Positions 48,152 through 56,668 of a DNA stretch of 64,000 bases are shown here, piece by piece. A program made the translations under genes and the position numbers. The notes beneath the pieces are model-generated. The model was given only the letters and a program-made list of their open reading frames with translations, ran no database searches and was not told the DNA's origin. This DNA comes from Halorussus vallis (GTDB lineage: Archaea > Halobacteriota > Halobacteria > Halobacteriales > Haladaptataceae), in NCBI RefSeq assembly GCF_024138165.1, contig NZ_CP100000.1, positions 1,736,001 to 1,800,000 of the forward strand, read 5' to 3'. Numbering within the stretch: position 1 is the stretch's first letter; every line of letters begins with the position of its first letter.

Positions 48152-48912
48152 TCGCCGACCTCGTCGACGTCCACACCCGCCGTCTCGAACGCCTCGCGGA
48201 GGTCGCCCTCGACGACCGCGTCGGTGATGAGGAGGTCGACCGTCTCGAGGTCGGCGAACTGCACGAAGCTCTTCCGACCGAACTTGGTGGCGTCGGCCAC
48301 GAGGACCACGCGCTGGGCCTTCTCGCACATCAACTGCTTCATCCGCGCTTCGTCCTCGTTCGGCGTCGTGAGTCCCGCGTCCGGGGCGACGGCGTTGGTC
48401 CCGAGGAACACCTGGTCGAAGTTCGTCCGCTCCATGAACGCCTCGCCGGTCGGGCCGACGAGCGCCCGCGTCTGCTGGCGGAGCGTCCCGCCGGTCACCT
48501 TCACGTCCTGGCCGTTGTCGGCCAGTTCGAGCGCGAGTTGCGGGGAGTTGGTCGCCGCAATGAACCGAACGTCGCCGGGTGCGCGCTTGGCCACCTCCAT
48601 CGTCGTCGTCCCGGAATCGAAGAAGACCACCTGGTCGTCCTGGAACTCCTGGCTGGCGCGCTCGGCGATGGCGCGCTTGGCGTCGAGGTTCTGCACGCCG
48701 CGCTGGCTGTAGGACTGCTCGCTCGCCACGGTTCGGACGGGGAGCGCACCGCCGTGGGAACGCTCGATGAGCCCCTCGTCTTCGAGGTCGCGGAGGTCGC
48801 GGCGAATAGTCGCCTTCGAGACGTCGAGCAGTTCTGCGAGTTCGGCGACCGAACAGCCCTCCCGTTCGGTCACCGTCTCGACGATCTCGCGTTTGCGTTC
48901 GGCTGGGAGCAT
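48148..48912 (-). CDS. glpR: DeoR/GlpR-type transcriptional repressor
   Basis: A 254-residue regulator. MLPAERKREIVETVTEREGCSVAELAELLDVSKATIRRDLRDLEDEGLIERSHGGALP is the DeoR helix-turn-helix, and the C-terminal DeoRC sensor domain includes VFFDSGTTTMEVAKRAP, LTGGTLRQQT-like and ALVGPTGEAFM. In Haloferax volcanii the orthologue represses the fructose and glucose kinase genes. Here it is encoded first in a unit with pfkB. The ligand is probably a phosphorylated sugar. Confidence 0.9.
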   Translation of the reverse strand: MLPAERKREIVETVTEREGCSVAELAELLDVSKATIRRDLRDLEDEGLIERSHGGALPVRTVASEQSYSQRGVQNLDAKRAIAERASQEFQDDQVVFFDSGTTTMEVAKRAPGDVRFIAATNSPQLALELADNGQDVKVTGGTLRQQTRALVGPTGEAFMERTNFDQVFLGTNAVAPDAGLTTPNEDEARMKQLMCEKAQRVVLVADATKFGRKSFVQFADLETVDLLITDAVVEGDLREAFETAGVDVDEVGE

Positions 48913-48981
48913 GCGTGAGTCTGTTCGCTACCGTCGTGGATGGGACCGGGGACCTTTTTGTTTTCGCTCGCGGCGGTCCGT

Positions 48982-49161
48982 TCAATCGAGGAGAACGAAC
49001 GCGAACGTCAGGACGGCTCCGATGCCCGCCAGCATCGAACCGCCGTACGTCGATGTAGCGTAGTTGAAGACCGACAGCGCCGTCAGCCCCGCGCCGAGCG
49101 CGAACAGGACAGCGTCCGACCCCTCCACGCTCACGCGCGCGTCCGGCACCGTCACGCTCAC
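48982..49161 (-). CDS. 59-residue membrane protein at the end of the sugar ABC operon
   Basis: A short frame of 59 codons from GTG at 49161, which overlaps the stop of the ABC ATPase gene (GTGA). The product has two hydrophobic segments, AVLFALGAGLTALSVFNYA and GSMLAGIGAVLTFAFVLL, joined by TSTYG, so it probably forms a helical hairpin in the membrane. Size, overlap and hydrophobic pattern make chance unlikely. It could be an accessory subunit of the importer; the family is not recognised. Confidence 0.65.
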   Translation of the reverse strand: MSVTVPDARVSVEGSDAVLFALGAGLTALSVFNYATSTYGGSMLAGIGAVLTFAFVLLD

Positions 49162-50318
49162 ACCTCGCTACCGTCGACGACCGTCTCGCCGTCCGACTCG
49201 GCCGCCGCGGGAGCGTCCGTCTCCGACTCCGCTTCCTCGACGAACGTGAGACACTCGCCGGTCGAGGCGTCGAAGTAGTGGACCGAGTCGCGGTCGAACT
49301 CGACGCTCGCGTGGTCGTTCGTCTCCACCGGCACGCCGGGGTCGACGGAAGCCTTGATGGTCTGGTCTTCGAGGCCGAGTTCGAGGACCGTCTTCTCGCC
49401 CTGCGGTTCGACGACGTTCACGGTCACCGGCACTCCGTCGGGCCGGAGCGTGACGTGTTCGGGTCTGACCCCGATCACCACCCGCTCGCCGTCGCGGCCC
49501 GCGAGGTGTTCGCGGTACTCGGCGGGCACCTCGTGTTCGATGGGGCCGACGTCGAGGACGAGTCCGTCCTCGCGCCGTTCGAGGTCACCTTCGAGGAAGT
49601 TCATCGAGGGGCTGCCGAGGAAGTCGGCGACGAACATGTTCCGGGGGTTGTCGTAGACGAACGTGGGCGGGCCGACCTGCTGTATCTCCCCGGCGTCCAT
49701 CACCGCGATCTGGTCGGCCAGCGTCATCGCCTCGATCTGGTCGTGGGTGACGTACACCGTCGTGGTGTCGAGTTCGTCGTGGAGTTTGTTGAGTTCGGCG
49801 CGCATCTGAACGCGGAGCTTCGCGTCGAGATTGCTCAGCGGTTCGTCCATCAGGAACACGTCGGGGTCCCGGACGATAGCGCGGCCGAGCGCGACCCGCT
49901 GTTGCTGGCCGCCCGACAGTTCCGAGGGTCGCCGGTCGAGCAACTCCCCGATTTGGAGGAGTTCGGCCGCGTCGGCCACCCGCTCCTCGATGACATCCTC
50001 GTCGGTGCCTTGCTGTTCGAGGCCGAAGCGCATGTTCTCCTCGACGGTCTTGTGGGGGTACAGCGCGTAGTTCTGGAACACCATCGCGATGTCGCGCTCG
50101 TACGCCCGCCGGTCGTTGACCACCTCGTCGCCGATGGCGATGGTGCCATCGGACGCGCGTTCGAGTCCCGCCACCAGCCGCAGGGTGGTGGTCTTGCCAC
50201 AGCCCGACGGTCCGACCAGCACCGTGAAGCTCTCGTCGGGCACGTCGAGCGAGATGCCGTCGACCGCGACCACGTCGTCGAACTTCTTGACCAAGTCGGT
50301 GAGAGTGACTTCAGCCAT
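49158..50318 (-). CDS. Sugar ABC transporter ATP-binding protein (UgpC/MalK type)
   Basis: A 386-residue ATPase of the CUT1 class. Walker A is GPSGCGKTTTLRLVAGLE near residue 36, the signature is LSGGQQQRVALGRAI and Walker B VFLMDEPLSNLDAKLR. The C-terminal TOBE/MalK regulatory domain spans about 235-350. The last 30 residues are acidic. It energises the two permeases encoded upstream (33 bases apart). Haloarchaeal homologues serve glucose, xylose or other sugars. Confidence 0.9.
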   Translation of the reverse strand: MAEVTLTDLVKKFDDVVAVDGISLDVPDESFTVLVGPSGCGKTTTLRLVAGLERASDGTIAIGDEVVNDRRAYERDIAMVFQNYALYPHKTVEENMRFGLEQQGTDEDVIEERVADAAELLQIGELLDRRPSELSGGQQQRVALGRAIVRDPDVFLMDEPLSNLDAKLRVQMRAELNKLHDELDTTTVYVTHDQIEAMTLADQIAVMDAGEIQQVGPPTFVYDNPRNMFVADFLGSPSMNFLEGDLERREDGLVLDVGPIEHEVPAEYREHLAGRDGERVVIGVRPEHVTLRPDGVPVTVNVVEPQGEKTVLELGLEDQTIKASVDPGVPVETNDHASVEFDRDSVHYFDASTGECLTFVEEAESETDAPAAAESDGETVVDGSEV

Positions 50319-50351
50319 CGATACCTCCGTCGGTAGTCGTGAGTTCCGAAT

Positions 50352-51275
50352 TCATTCTTTGACAGCTCCTTGGGTGAGTCCGCTGACGATGTAGCGCTGG
50401 AAGAACAGGCCGAAGAGGATGCCCGGCAGCGCCGCGATTATTCCGCCGGCCGCCAGGTGGGCCCAGTCGACGAAGTCGTCGGCCACGAACAGCGACACCG
50501 CGATGGGCAGCGTCTGGGCCTGTTCGGACGACGTGAGCACGAGCGCGAACACGAACTCGTTCCACGAGAAGATGAACGCCAGGATGGCGGTCGCCGCGAT
50601 TCCCGGTTTCGCCACCGGCAGGACGACCTTGAAGAAGCCCTCCCAGCGCGAACAGCCGTCGACCTGAGCCTGCTCGTCGAGGCTCTCGGGCACGCCGTCG
50701 AAGTAGTTCTTCATTATCCACACCGCGAACGGGAGGTTGAAGAACGTGTACGTCAGGATCAGTGCGATCTTCGTGTCGTAGAGGCTCCCGGTGAATCCGC
50801 CGATGAGCGGCGGGTTGCTCATGATCGAGAAGAACGGCACGATGAGCGCGATCGGCGGAATCATCCGCGCGCCGACGATCGAGAGCAACAGCGCCTTGTT
50901 CCCCAGGAAGTTGTACCGCGAGAACGTGTAGCCCGACAGCGTCCCCAGCGTCACGCAGACAACCGTCGTGGTCGTCGCGACGATGACGCTGTTGAGCGTG
51001 TACGCCTCGAACGGCCGGTTGGCGAAGATGTCGACGTAGTTCTGCCCGGTCGCCTGCTGGGGCAGGAAGTTGACGGGGAGGGAAAGCACCTCCGAGGTCG
51101 GCTGGATGCTCGTGATGAAGATGTAGTAGATGGGGAACCACACCACGAACACGTACACCGACAACAGTCCGTAGGCGACGAGTCGCTCCCGTCGCACCGC
51201 GGACCACTCGTCCGTCTCGGCGTCGACGCCGAACGGTGCGACGAGTCGGTCGAGGGTTGAACGTTTCGTGCTCAT
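50352..51275 (-). CDS. Sugar ABC transporter permease (MalG type)
   Basis: A 307-residue permease with six hydrophobic segments. VYVFVVWFPIYYIFITSIQPTSEV is the first, and VPESLDEQAQVDGCSRWEGFFKVVLPVAKPGIAATAIL the EAA loop plus following helix. Its start overlaps the stop of the partner permease by four bases. It forms half of the sugar channel. Confidence 0.9.
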   Translation of the reverse strand: MSTKRSTLDRLVAPFGVDAETDEWSAVRRERLVAYGLLSVYVFVVWFPIYYIFITSIQPTSEVLSLPVNFLPQQATGQNYVDIFANRPFEAYTLNSVIVATTTTVVCVTLGTLSGYTFSRYNFLGNKALLLSIVGARMIPPIALIVPFFSIMSNPPLIGGFTGSLYDTKIALILTYTFFNLPFAVWIMKNYFDGVPESLDEQAQVDGCSRWEGFFKVVLPVAKPGIAATAILAFIFSWNEFVFALVLTSSEQAQTLPIAVSLFVADDFVDWAHLAAGGIIAALPGILFGLFFQRYIVSGLTQGAVKE

Positions 51276-52201
51276 GTCTCGTAGGGAGTTTCGCCGAATA
51301 CCTTGTACAACACCGCGACGATGCCGAACGTCACCGCGAGCATCACGACGCCGAGCGCGGCGCCCTCACCGGGTTTCGCGAAGACCTGCGCGGTTCGATA
51401 CAGCCAGGAGGCCCACACCTCCGTGCTCTTGCCCGGGCCGCCCTGAGTCATGACCCAGACGAGGTCGAGCGCGCGGATGTCGAAGATGATGCGGATGGTC
51501 AGCGCGACCAGAATCGACGGTTTCAGGAACGGGTACGTGACGTTCCGGAACCGCGACCATCGGCTCGCGCCGTCGACCTCGGCGGCGTCGTAGAGTTGCT
51601 CGGGCACGTTCTGGAGGCCCGCGAGCAGGATGATGATGATGAATGGCGTGAACACCCACACGTCGGCGATGATGAGCGCCATCATCGCGAGCGTCCCGTC
51701 CGAGAGGAACGCGATCTTACTCCCGATTAGTCCGGACTGGACGAGCACACCGTTGATGGCGCCGTACTGAGTCTGGAACATCCAGCGCCACATCAGCCCG
51801 CTCATCACGTACGGCAGAATCCACGGCACGATTACCGCGGTCCTGAACCAGCCCCGGCCCGCGAGGTCCTTGTCGAGTAGGATGGCGATGCCGAGGCCGA
51901 GCAGGAACGAGATGGTAACGCTGAACCCGACGTAGACGACGGTGTGCCAGGTGTACGATATGAATTCGGGGTTGAAGGTGCCGAGCCACCCGCCGGACTG
52001 CAACAGCAGTCGCTCGAAGTTCCGGAGGCCGACGAACTCCCTGGCGCCCGTGATGGGGTTGGTCCAGAATAGGCTGGACCAGAACAGCTTCGCCGTCGGA
52101 TAGACGATGATGCCGGCTATCCACAGCAGCGTCGGCCCGACCGTAAGCGGGACGAACAGTCTGTCTAACAACCGTCGCGTCGAACGTTCTGTCTGTGTCA
52201 T
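51272..52201 (-). CDS. Sugar ABC transporter permease (MalF type)
   Basis: A 309-residue permease with six hydrophobic segments. WIAGIIVYPTAKLFWSSLFWTNP marks the first helix and VPEQLYDAAEVDGASRWSRFRNVTYPFLKPSILVAL the EAA loop that docks on the ATPase. It follows the substrate-binding protein gene by 39 bases and pairs with the MalG-type permease. Confidence 0.9.
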   Translation of the reverse strand: MTQTERSTRRLLDRLFVPLTVGPTLLWIAGIIVYPTAKLFWSSLFWTNPITGAREFVGLRNFERLLLQSGGWLGTFNPEFISYTWHTVVYVGFSVTISFLLGLGIAILLDKDLAGRGWFRTAVIVPWILPYVMSGLMWRWMFQTQYGAINGVLVQSGLIGSKIAFLSDGTLAMMALIIADVWVFTPFIIIILLAGLQNVPEQLYDAAEVDGASRWSRFRNVTYPFLKPSILVALTIRIIFDIRALDLVWVMTQGGPGKSTEVWASWLYRTAQVFAKPGEGAALGVVMLAVTFGIVAVLYKVFGETPYET

Positions 52202-52240
52202 CAGTGAAGTGAGAGACGTTAGTGCGGCGATACCGGCCGA

Positions 52241-53590
52241 CTACAGGATGCCGATGTCCTGATAGAGGCGCTTGATGTTGTCCCGGGCCTTCGTGAGCGC
52301 CGCCTGGGGGTCCTTGTTGCCCAGGAGCGCCGGCGTAATCTGCTCGGAGAGGTAGTCGTCGACCTGCGGTTGGGCGAGGTAGGTTTCGCTCTTGGCGTGT
52401 TCGAGGTTGAACTTCATGTCGTCGAGCAGCCACGAGGGGTACTTCGACCGGAGTTCAGAGTCCTCGTAGACTGCCGGGACGACGGCCGGGTTACCCTCCA
52501 CGAGCATGTTCGTCTTCGAGGACTGCTGGGTCGTCATGAACTTCGCGAACTTCTTGGCGGCGTTCTTGCGCTTCGAGAACGCCGACACCGAGATGCCGTT
52601 GGTGTCCTGGAACGTGGCGCGCGACCCGCCGGGACCTTTCGGCGGCTTGGCGCTGCCAAGTCGCTTCTTCCCCCAACCGTCGGCGTCGAGCGCCCGGGAG
52701 CCGAGCGGCGTCCACGACTCGACGGTGGCGTACTGGCCGGCGATGAACGCGTCGCCGACGCCGCCCTCGCCGAGGCTCGAGATGCCGTCCGGCAAGACGC
52801 CCGCCTTCCGGAGGTCGGTGAAGAAGTTGAGTACCTTCGTCCCGTTCTCGACGAACGTCGGCTTGTAGCTGTCGTCGAACAGTTGGCCGCCGGCCTGGTA
52901 GAGGTACTGCTTGAACGAGAAGACGTCCTTGTTGCCCCACGTGAACGCGAACCCGGACTTGTCGCCGCCCGACAGCTGTTTACCCATCTTCAGCACGTCG
53001 TCCCACGTGTCCGGCGGCGAGTCGAACCCCTTCTGCGAGAGGTACTTCTTGTCGTAGAGGTACGTGCCCCACTTGCCGAACTCGGGGGCCATGTACGTCT
53101 GGCCGTCGAACGTGACGAGGTTGGCGAGGTTGTCGGGGAACTTCTTCATGTGGGCGTCGCCGAGTCCCAGGGGTTCGAGCCACCCCGAGCGCACGAAGTC
53201 GGCGAGCCACCAGGTCGGCCCGTTGAATGCGTCGACCTTGCTCCCCTTGTTCCGCCAGATCGTGGTGAGGCTCGTCTTGAGGTTGTTCCAAGGGACCTCG
53301 TTGACCTCGACCTTGATGCCAGTTTCGTCCTGGAACCGCTGGATGTTCTTCTTCGTGCCGGGGTCGTACTGGAGACTCCCCGCGTTGTAGAACACGATTT
53401 TGTCGGCCATCTCGCCGCTGGACTTCGTGTTCCCGACCGTGGTGCCGCCGCCACCGGAACCGGACTCGGTGGTGGACTCGGTCGTCGAGGAATCGTTGTT
53501 CGTCCCGCTGCAGCCAGCCAGGGCGGCGACGCCGGCCGTTCCGGCGCCCGTGATGAATCGCCGCCGCGTGTGTGAACGCTTGTCTGCCAT
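52241..53590 (-). CDS. Sugar ABC transporter substrate-binding lipoprotein (CUT1 family)
   Basis: A 449-residue family 1 solute-binding protein. SHTRRRFITGAGTAGVAALAGC is a twin-arginine signal with lipobox Cys, followed by a Ser/Thr/Gly-rich linker. IVFYNAGSLQYDPGTKKNIQRFQDETGIKVEVNEVPWNN and KFMTTQQSSKTNMLVEGNPAVVPAVYED are typical SBP_bac_1 segments. It captures a sugar outside the cell and delivers it to the two permeases downstream. Linkage to glpR, pfkB and the PTS suggests fructose or a related sugar, but binding specificity is not readable. A TTTAAATA box about 32 bp upstream supports the ATG at 53590. Confidence 0.88.
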   Translation of the reverse strand: MADKRSHTRRRFITGAGTAGVAALAGCSGTNNDSSTTESTTESGSGGGGTTVGNTKSSGEMADKIVFYNAGSLQYDPGTKKNIQRFQDETGIKVEVNEVPWNNLKTSLTTIWRNKGSKVDAFNGPTWWLADFVRSGWLEPLGLGDAHMKKFPDNLANLVTFDGQTYMAPEFGKWGTYLYDKKYLSQKGFDSPPDTWDDVLKMGKQLSGGDKSGFAFTWGNKDVFSFKQYLYQAGGQLFDDSYKPTFVENGTKVLNFFTDLRKAGVLPDGISSLGEGGVGDAFIAGQYATVESWTPLGSRALDADGWGKKRLGSAKPPKGPGGSRATFQDTNGISVSAFSKRKNAAKKFAKFMTTQQSSKTNMLVEGNPAVVPAVYEDSELRSKYPSWLLDDMKFNLEHAKSETYLAQPQVDDYLSEQITPALLGNKDPQAALTKARDNIKRLYQDIGIL

Positions 53591-53617
53591 GGACGTTCCA
53601 AACACCGAGCAGTAGCT

Positions 53618-53643
53618 ATTTAAAATTTGTGCATAAACGTTCA
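53618..53643 (-). promoter_or_regulatory. Promoter of the CUT1 sugar importer operon with AACGTTC motif
   Basis: TTTAAATA around 53618-53626 is the likely TATA box; AACGTTC on the plus strand at 53637-53643 lies directly upstream, at an activator position. GGACGTTCC at 53591-53599 overlaps the expected transcription start. The AACGTTC core is shared with the ptfC promoter. Confidence 0.4.
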
Positions 53644-53801
53644 ACTTCAGTCGTAAACATGCAATCGAAACGCCGTATTTGACCGATAATGCTCGCCGTC
53701 CGCCGGCACGAAGACAGGCGCGTTCACGTCGCGAGCGAAACAGGCAGTCGGGCCTCGCGGCAGGGCCGTGGACGCCCTGCCGGGCCACCGCCGAACCAGC
53801 G

Positions 53802-54296
53802 TCACGGCCGCCGCGACCGGTCACGGCCGCCGCTCACGTCGCCGTCCATGGGTCGCGCGAGCAGGCGCTCGGGTGCGAGTTTCGTCGCGGCGAAGTACGC
53901 CCGCTGCCGGCGGTTCCTCCCGAGCAGGCCGACGGGAGGTCGTCCCACAGGTGCTCGGGGTCGCCGTCCTCGTTCCGGCGGACGTAGGGAGCGACCGCGC
54001 TGTGGAGAACGCCGCGACGTTTCAGTTCACGCCGACTCTCCGCCAGCGTCGCGCGGCGGGTCGAACGCCAGCCCGTAGGATCGGGCGTTCGGCCGCCGCG
54101 CGGTCGACGCGCCGAACCGGACGCGTTCGAGGTCGACGTTACCGAGCGAGACGCCGACGCTGGCGAACGCCGGGTGCGACGAGAGCGGCCACGGCGACGG
54201 GAGCCCCAGCACCGCCGTCGGCGTCGAGAACAGCGGTTCCGAACGCTCGACGCGGAATAGGACACGGTCGACGCCCGAGGCGACCGATTCGTTCAA
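53802..54296 (-). pseudogene. Frameshifted glyoxalase-like (VOC family) gene
   Basis: Three consecutive frames together read as one glyoxalase-like protein. The first gives DRVLFRVERSEPLF and LGLPSPWPLSSHPAFASVGV, up to about 54027. A second frame gives ELKRRGVLHSAVAPYVRRNE and GDPEHLWDDLP. The third continues VGLLGRNRRQRAYFAATKLA and ends at the TGA at 53802. The parts join in the expected order, with shifts near 54050 and 53930. An intact start is not seen. The gene appears inactivated by at least two small indels, although sequencing error cannot be excluded. Confidence 0.6.
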
Positions 54297-54368
54297 GCGC
54301 CCGGATTCGGCCCGCGGAGAAAAAGCGCTCCGGTCGACCGCAGTGGGTTCCAATTCGCAGCAGTTCGG

Positions 54369-55538
54369 TTACGCTCGCCGCGACCCGTTGACGTACGCCT
54401 TGCCGCCGTCACTCACGCTCAGCGAGGTAATCTCGCCCGAGAATCGGAAGGCGTCGCCGCCCCCGGCGGTGGCGCCGCGGACGGTCGACCCAGAGATGGT
54501 GTCCTCGGAATCGACGGTCACGTACTGGTCGTCGATGGGCGCGCCGCCCGCGCTCCCGTCCTTCTCGACCTCGCCGGAGACGGTGAATTCGTACTCGATG
54601 GTGTTGCTCCCGCCGCCGCCGAAGATGACCACGTGGTTCGAGAGCGGTTCGGACGCCTCGGTCGTCGTGGGTTGGTCGTCGGCCTCGGTCGTCGGTTCGG
54701 GCTCCTCCGTCTCGGTTTCCGTGGGTTGGTCGGTCTCCGTCGTCGGCTCCTCGGTTTCGGTCGCCGTCTCGGTGTCGGGAGCGTCCGACTGCTCGTCGGC
54801 GGGGTCGGCGGTTCGGGGTTGCTCGGCGCTCTCGGGGCTCTTCCGGAGGTTCGGCGACGCCCCGTCGCCGAGGTTCCACGGCCCGGCGAAGGGGTTCTCG
54901 GCGGTGTGGACCGCCGAGAGGCTCCCTTCCTTGTCGTAGAGTTCGACGGAATCGAGCGCGAAGGGCTTGTCCTCGTTCCAGGTCGGCGAGAGAGTCGCCT
55001 GGCCGCTGACGGACCCGAGCGAGCCGTAGTCGGTGCCCACGCCGTCTGCGTACATCGTGGTCGTGTGCGCCCGGACTTCGGCCCAGTCGCCCGAAACCCG
55101 GACGGTGCGGCCGTCGACGAAGGACATCGGGGTGCCGGCCGAGGCGTGCTGGCCGAACGCGTCGGGGGCGACCCGCCGGCCGTCGTCGTAGATTCGCACG
55201 GCGCCCGCCTCTCCGGCGCGGAGCGAGACGCCGAAGTTGATGACCTCGCCGGTGTAGCGGAAGGCGTCGGCGCCACCCGCGACGGTCCCCCGGACGATGG
55301 CGCCGTCCTGCAGTTTATCGTCGGGGTCGATGGTCACGTAGCGGTCGGCGACGGGGGAGTCGCCGCCGTCGCCGGTTTTCTCGATGGCGTCGCTGACGAC
55401 GACGAAGTACTCGACGGTCCGGTTCGGACCGCCGCCCGAGACGAGGAGGTGCTTGCGGGGTTGCGCGGCCGCGAGTCCACTACCGCCCAGTACTCCGGCG
55501 ACGCCGGTCAGGAACGCGCGTCGGTCGGTGTGCTTCAT
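54369..55538 (-). CDS. Secreted protein with duplicated beta-domain
   Basis: A 389-residue protein with the twin-arginine signal HTDRRAFLTGVAGVLGGSGLAAA. A first beta-rich domain (HLLVSGGGPNRTVEYFVVVS, DRYVTIDPDDKLQDGAIVRG, AGGADAFRYTGEVINF) is repeated at the C-terminus (HVVIFGGGGSNTIEYEFTVS, DQYVTVDSEDTISGSTVRG, AGGGDAFRFSGEITSL). Between them are a central domain with NEDKPFALDSVELYDKEGS and a Thr/Glu-rich linker typical of haloarchaeal surface proteins. The function is unknown. Start at the ATG at 55538 so that the Tat motif is N-terminal. Confidence 0.7.
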   Translation of the reverse strand: MKHTDRRAFLTGVAGVLGGSGLAAAQPRKHLLVSGGGPNRTVEYFVVVSDAIEKTGDGGDSPVADRYVTIDPDDKLQDGAIVRGTVAGGADAFRYTGEVINFGVSLRAGEAGAVRIYDDGRRVAPDAFGQHASAGTPMSFVDGRTVRVSGDWAEVRAHTTTMYADGVGTDYGSLGSVSGQATLSPTWNEDKPFALDSVELYDKEGSLSAVHTAENPFAGPWNLGDGASPNLRKSPESAEQPRTADPADEQSDAPDTETATETEEPTTETDQPTETETEEPEPTTEADDQPTTTEASEPLSNHVVIFGGGGSNTIEYEFTVSGEVEKDGSAGGAPIDDQYVTVDSEDTISGSTVRGATAGGGDAFRFSGEITSLSVSDGGKAYVNGSRRA

Positions 55539-55958
55539 TGCCTCCTCTCGTCGGACGGGAATGGAGAACATAAATGAGGGAAACCGTTCGTAACTTGAGT
55601 AGACCTCCTCTGAAACTCAGTGGGACGAGTAAACCCCACCTTAACCGACAGTAATTCCGTGAGGGAACGGACATCGTGCGGCAGAGCCCGGACGACCGGT
55701 ACGCCGGACGTTCGGGGCCCTCTCCGGAGGTGTGCTCCAAACAAATATGTTCGTTATCGGGGGCGTAAGTCCGACGGCGGCGGGTCGAATCGGCGAAGCG
55801 CTCGGGAAGTCGGGACGCGACCACTTGAGTCCTCGCGTCTCGCCGCACGGTCGTGATGAACGGTGTTACCGAACGACCCGCCGGTTCCGCCGGACGAACG
55901 ACCCGCCGGTTCCGCCGGAACGAAGCACCTTTTCGCGTCGCGCCGCGTGGTGGCGAGT
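55539..55958. other. Intergenic region with 25-bp tandem duplication
   Basis: About 420 bases between divergent genes. It includes two perfect tandem copies of a 25-bp unit at 55870-55894 and 55895-55919. I see no gene in the rest. Confidence 0.5.
55870..55919 (+). repeat. Perfect tandem duplication of 25 bp
   Basis: Both copies start CGAACGACCCGCCGG and end TTCCGCCGGA. The unit itself contains the inverted pair CCGGCGGAA/TTCCGCCGG. It lies 40 bp upstream of the NUDIX start, covering the likely promoter. Confidence 0.7.
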
Positions 55959-56570
55959 ATGCCCGACCGAGACGACGCCGATGGCGCCGAGGACGCCCAG
56001 CACGCCACGAGCGACGCTTCGACCGCCGACGACCCCCTGTCGTGGGAGACGCTCTCCTCGGAAGTCGCCTACACCTGCCCGGGGTTCGACGTCAAACACG
56101 AGGACGTGCGCCTGCCCGACGGCACCGAAACCGACTTCGACTACCTCAGCGAACCCCCGAGCGTCTGCGTCCTCCCGTTCACCCCCGACGGCGACGTGGT
56201 CGTCATCGAGGAGTGGCGGCAGGCCGTCAAGCGCGTCAACCGGAGCCTCCCGGTCGGCGGGATGGAACCCGAGGACGACGACCCGACCGCGGCGGCCCGC
56301 CGCGAACTTGCCGAGGAAACCGGCCACGAGGCCGGCGAGGTCGAGTTCATGACCAGCGTCGAACCTGCCAACGGCATCGCCGACAGCCTGATGCACTTCT
56401 TCGTCGCCCGGGACTGCGAACCGACCGCCGAGCAGGACCTGGACCACAACGAATCGATTCGCGTCGACACGACCACGCCGGAGGCCCTCCGGGAACACGT
56501 CGCGGCGAACGAGGTCCGAGACGGCCGGACGACCCTCGCCGTGCTCTATCACGAATTTTTGTACGAATGA
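55959..56570 (+). CDS. NUDIX hydrolase
   Basis: A 203-residue hydrolase. GGMEPEDDDPTAAARRELAEETGHEAGEVEF is the Nudix box (G-x5-E-x7-REU-x-E-E-x-G-U), which binds Mg2+ and the diphosphate of the substrate. VCVLPFTPDGDVVVIEEWRQAVKRVNRSLPVGG resembles ADP-ribose pyrophosphatases. It probably hydrolyses a nucleoside diphosphate linked to another moiety, such as ADP-ribose. Start at the ATG at 55959 after the tandem duplication; an upstream frame gives repeated, basic residues from the repeat. Confidence 0.85.
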   Translation: MPDRDDADGAEDAQHATSDASTADDPLSWETLSSEVAYTCPGFDVKHEDVRLPDGTETDFDYLSEPPSVCVLPFTPDGDVVVIEEWRQAVKRVNRSLPVGGMEPEDDDPTAAARRELAEETGHEAGEVEFMTSVEPANGIADSLMHFFVARDCEPTAEQDLDHNESIRVDTTTPEALREHVAANEVRDGRTTLAVLYHEFLYE

Positions 56571-56668
56571 CCTGTTTACCACACCATCTTTAATTTTGTT
56601 TGCGTTTTTACCCGTTTTGATGCAGAATAATAAAGTGGTTCTCCGCATAACGTCAGCGAACGATCTAG

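Noticed and set aside
27707-56627. TTTTGATGCAGAA occurs both upstream of nucS (27707-27719) and upstream of the GntP gene (56615-56627)
   Set aside because: A shared 13-mer is expected many times by chance among all position pairs of a 64-kb window; no further similarity surrounds the two copies.
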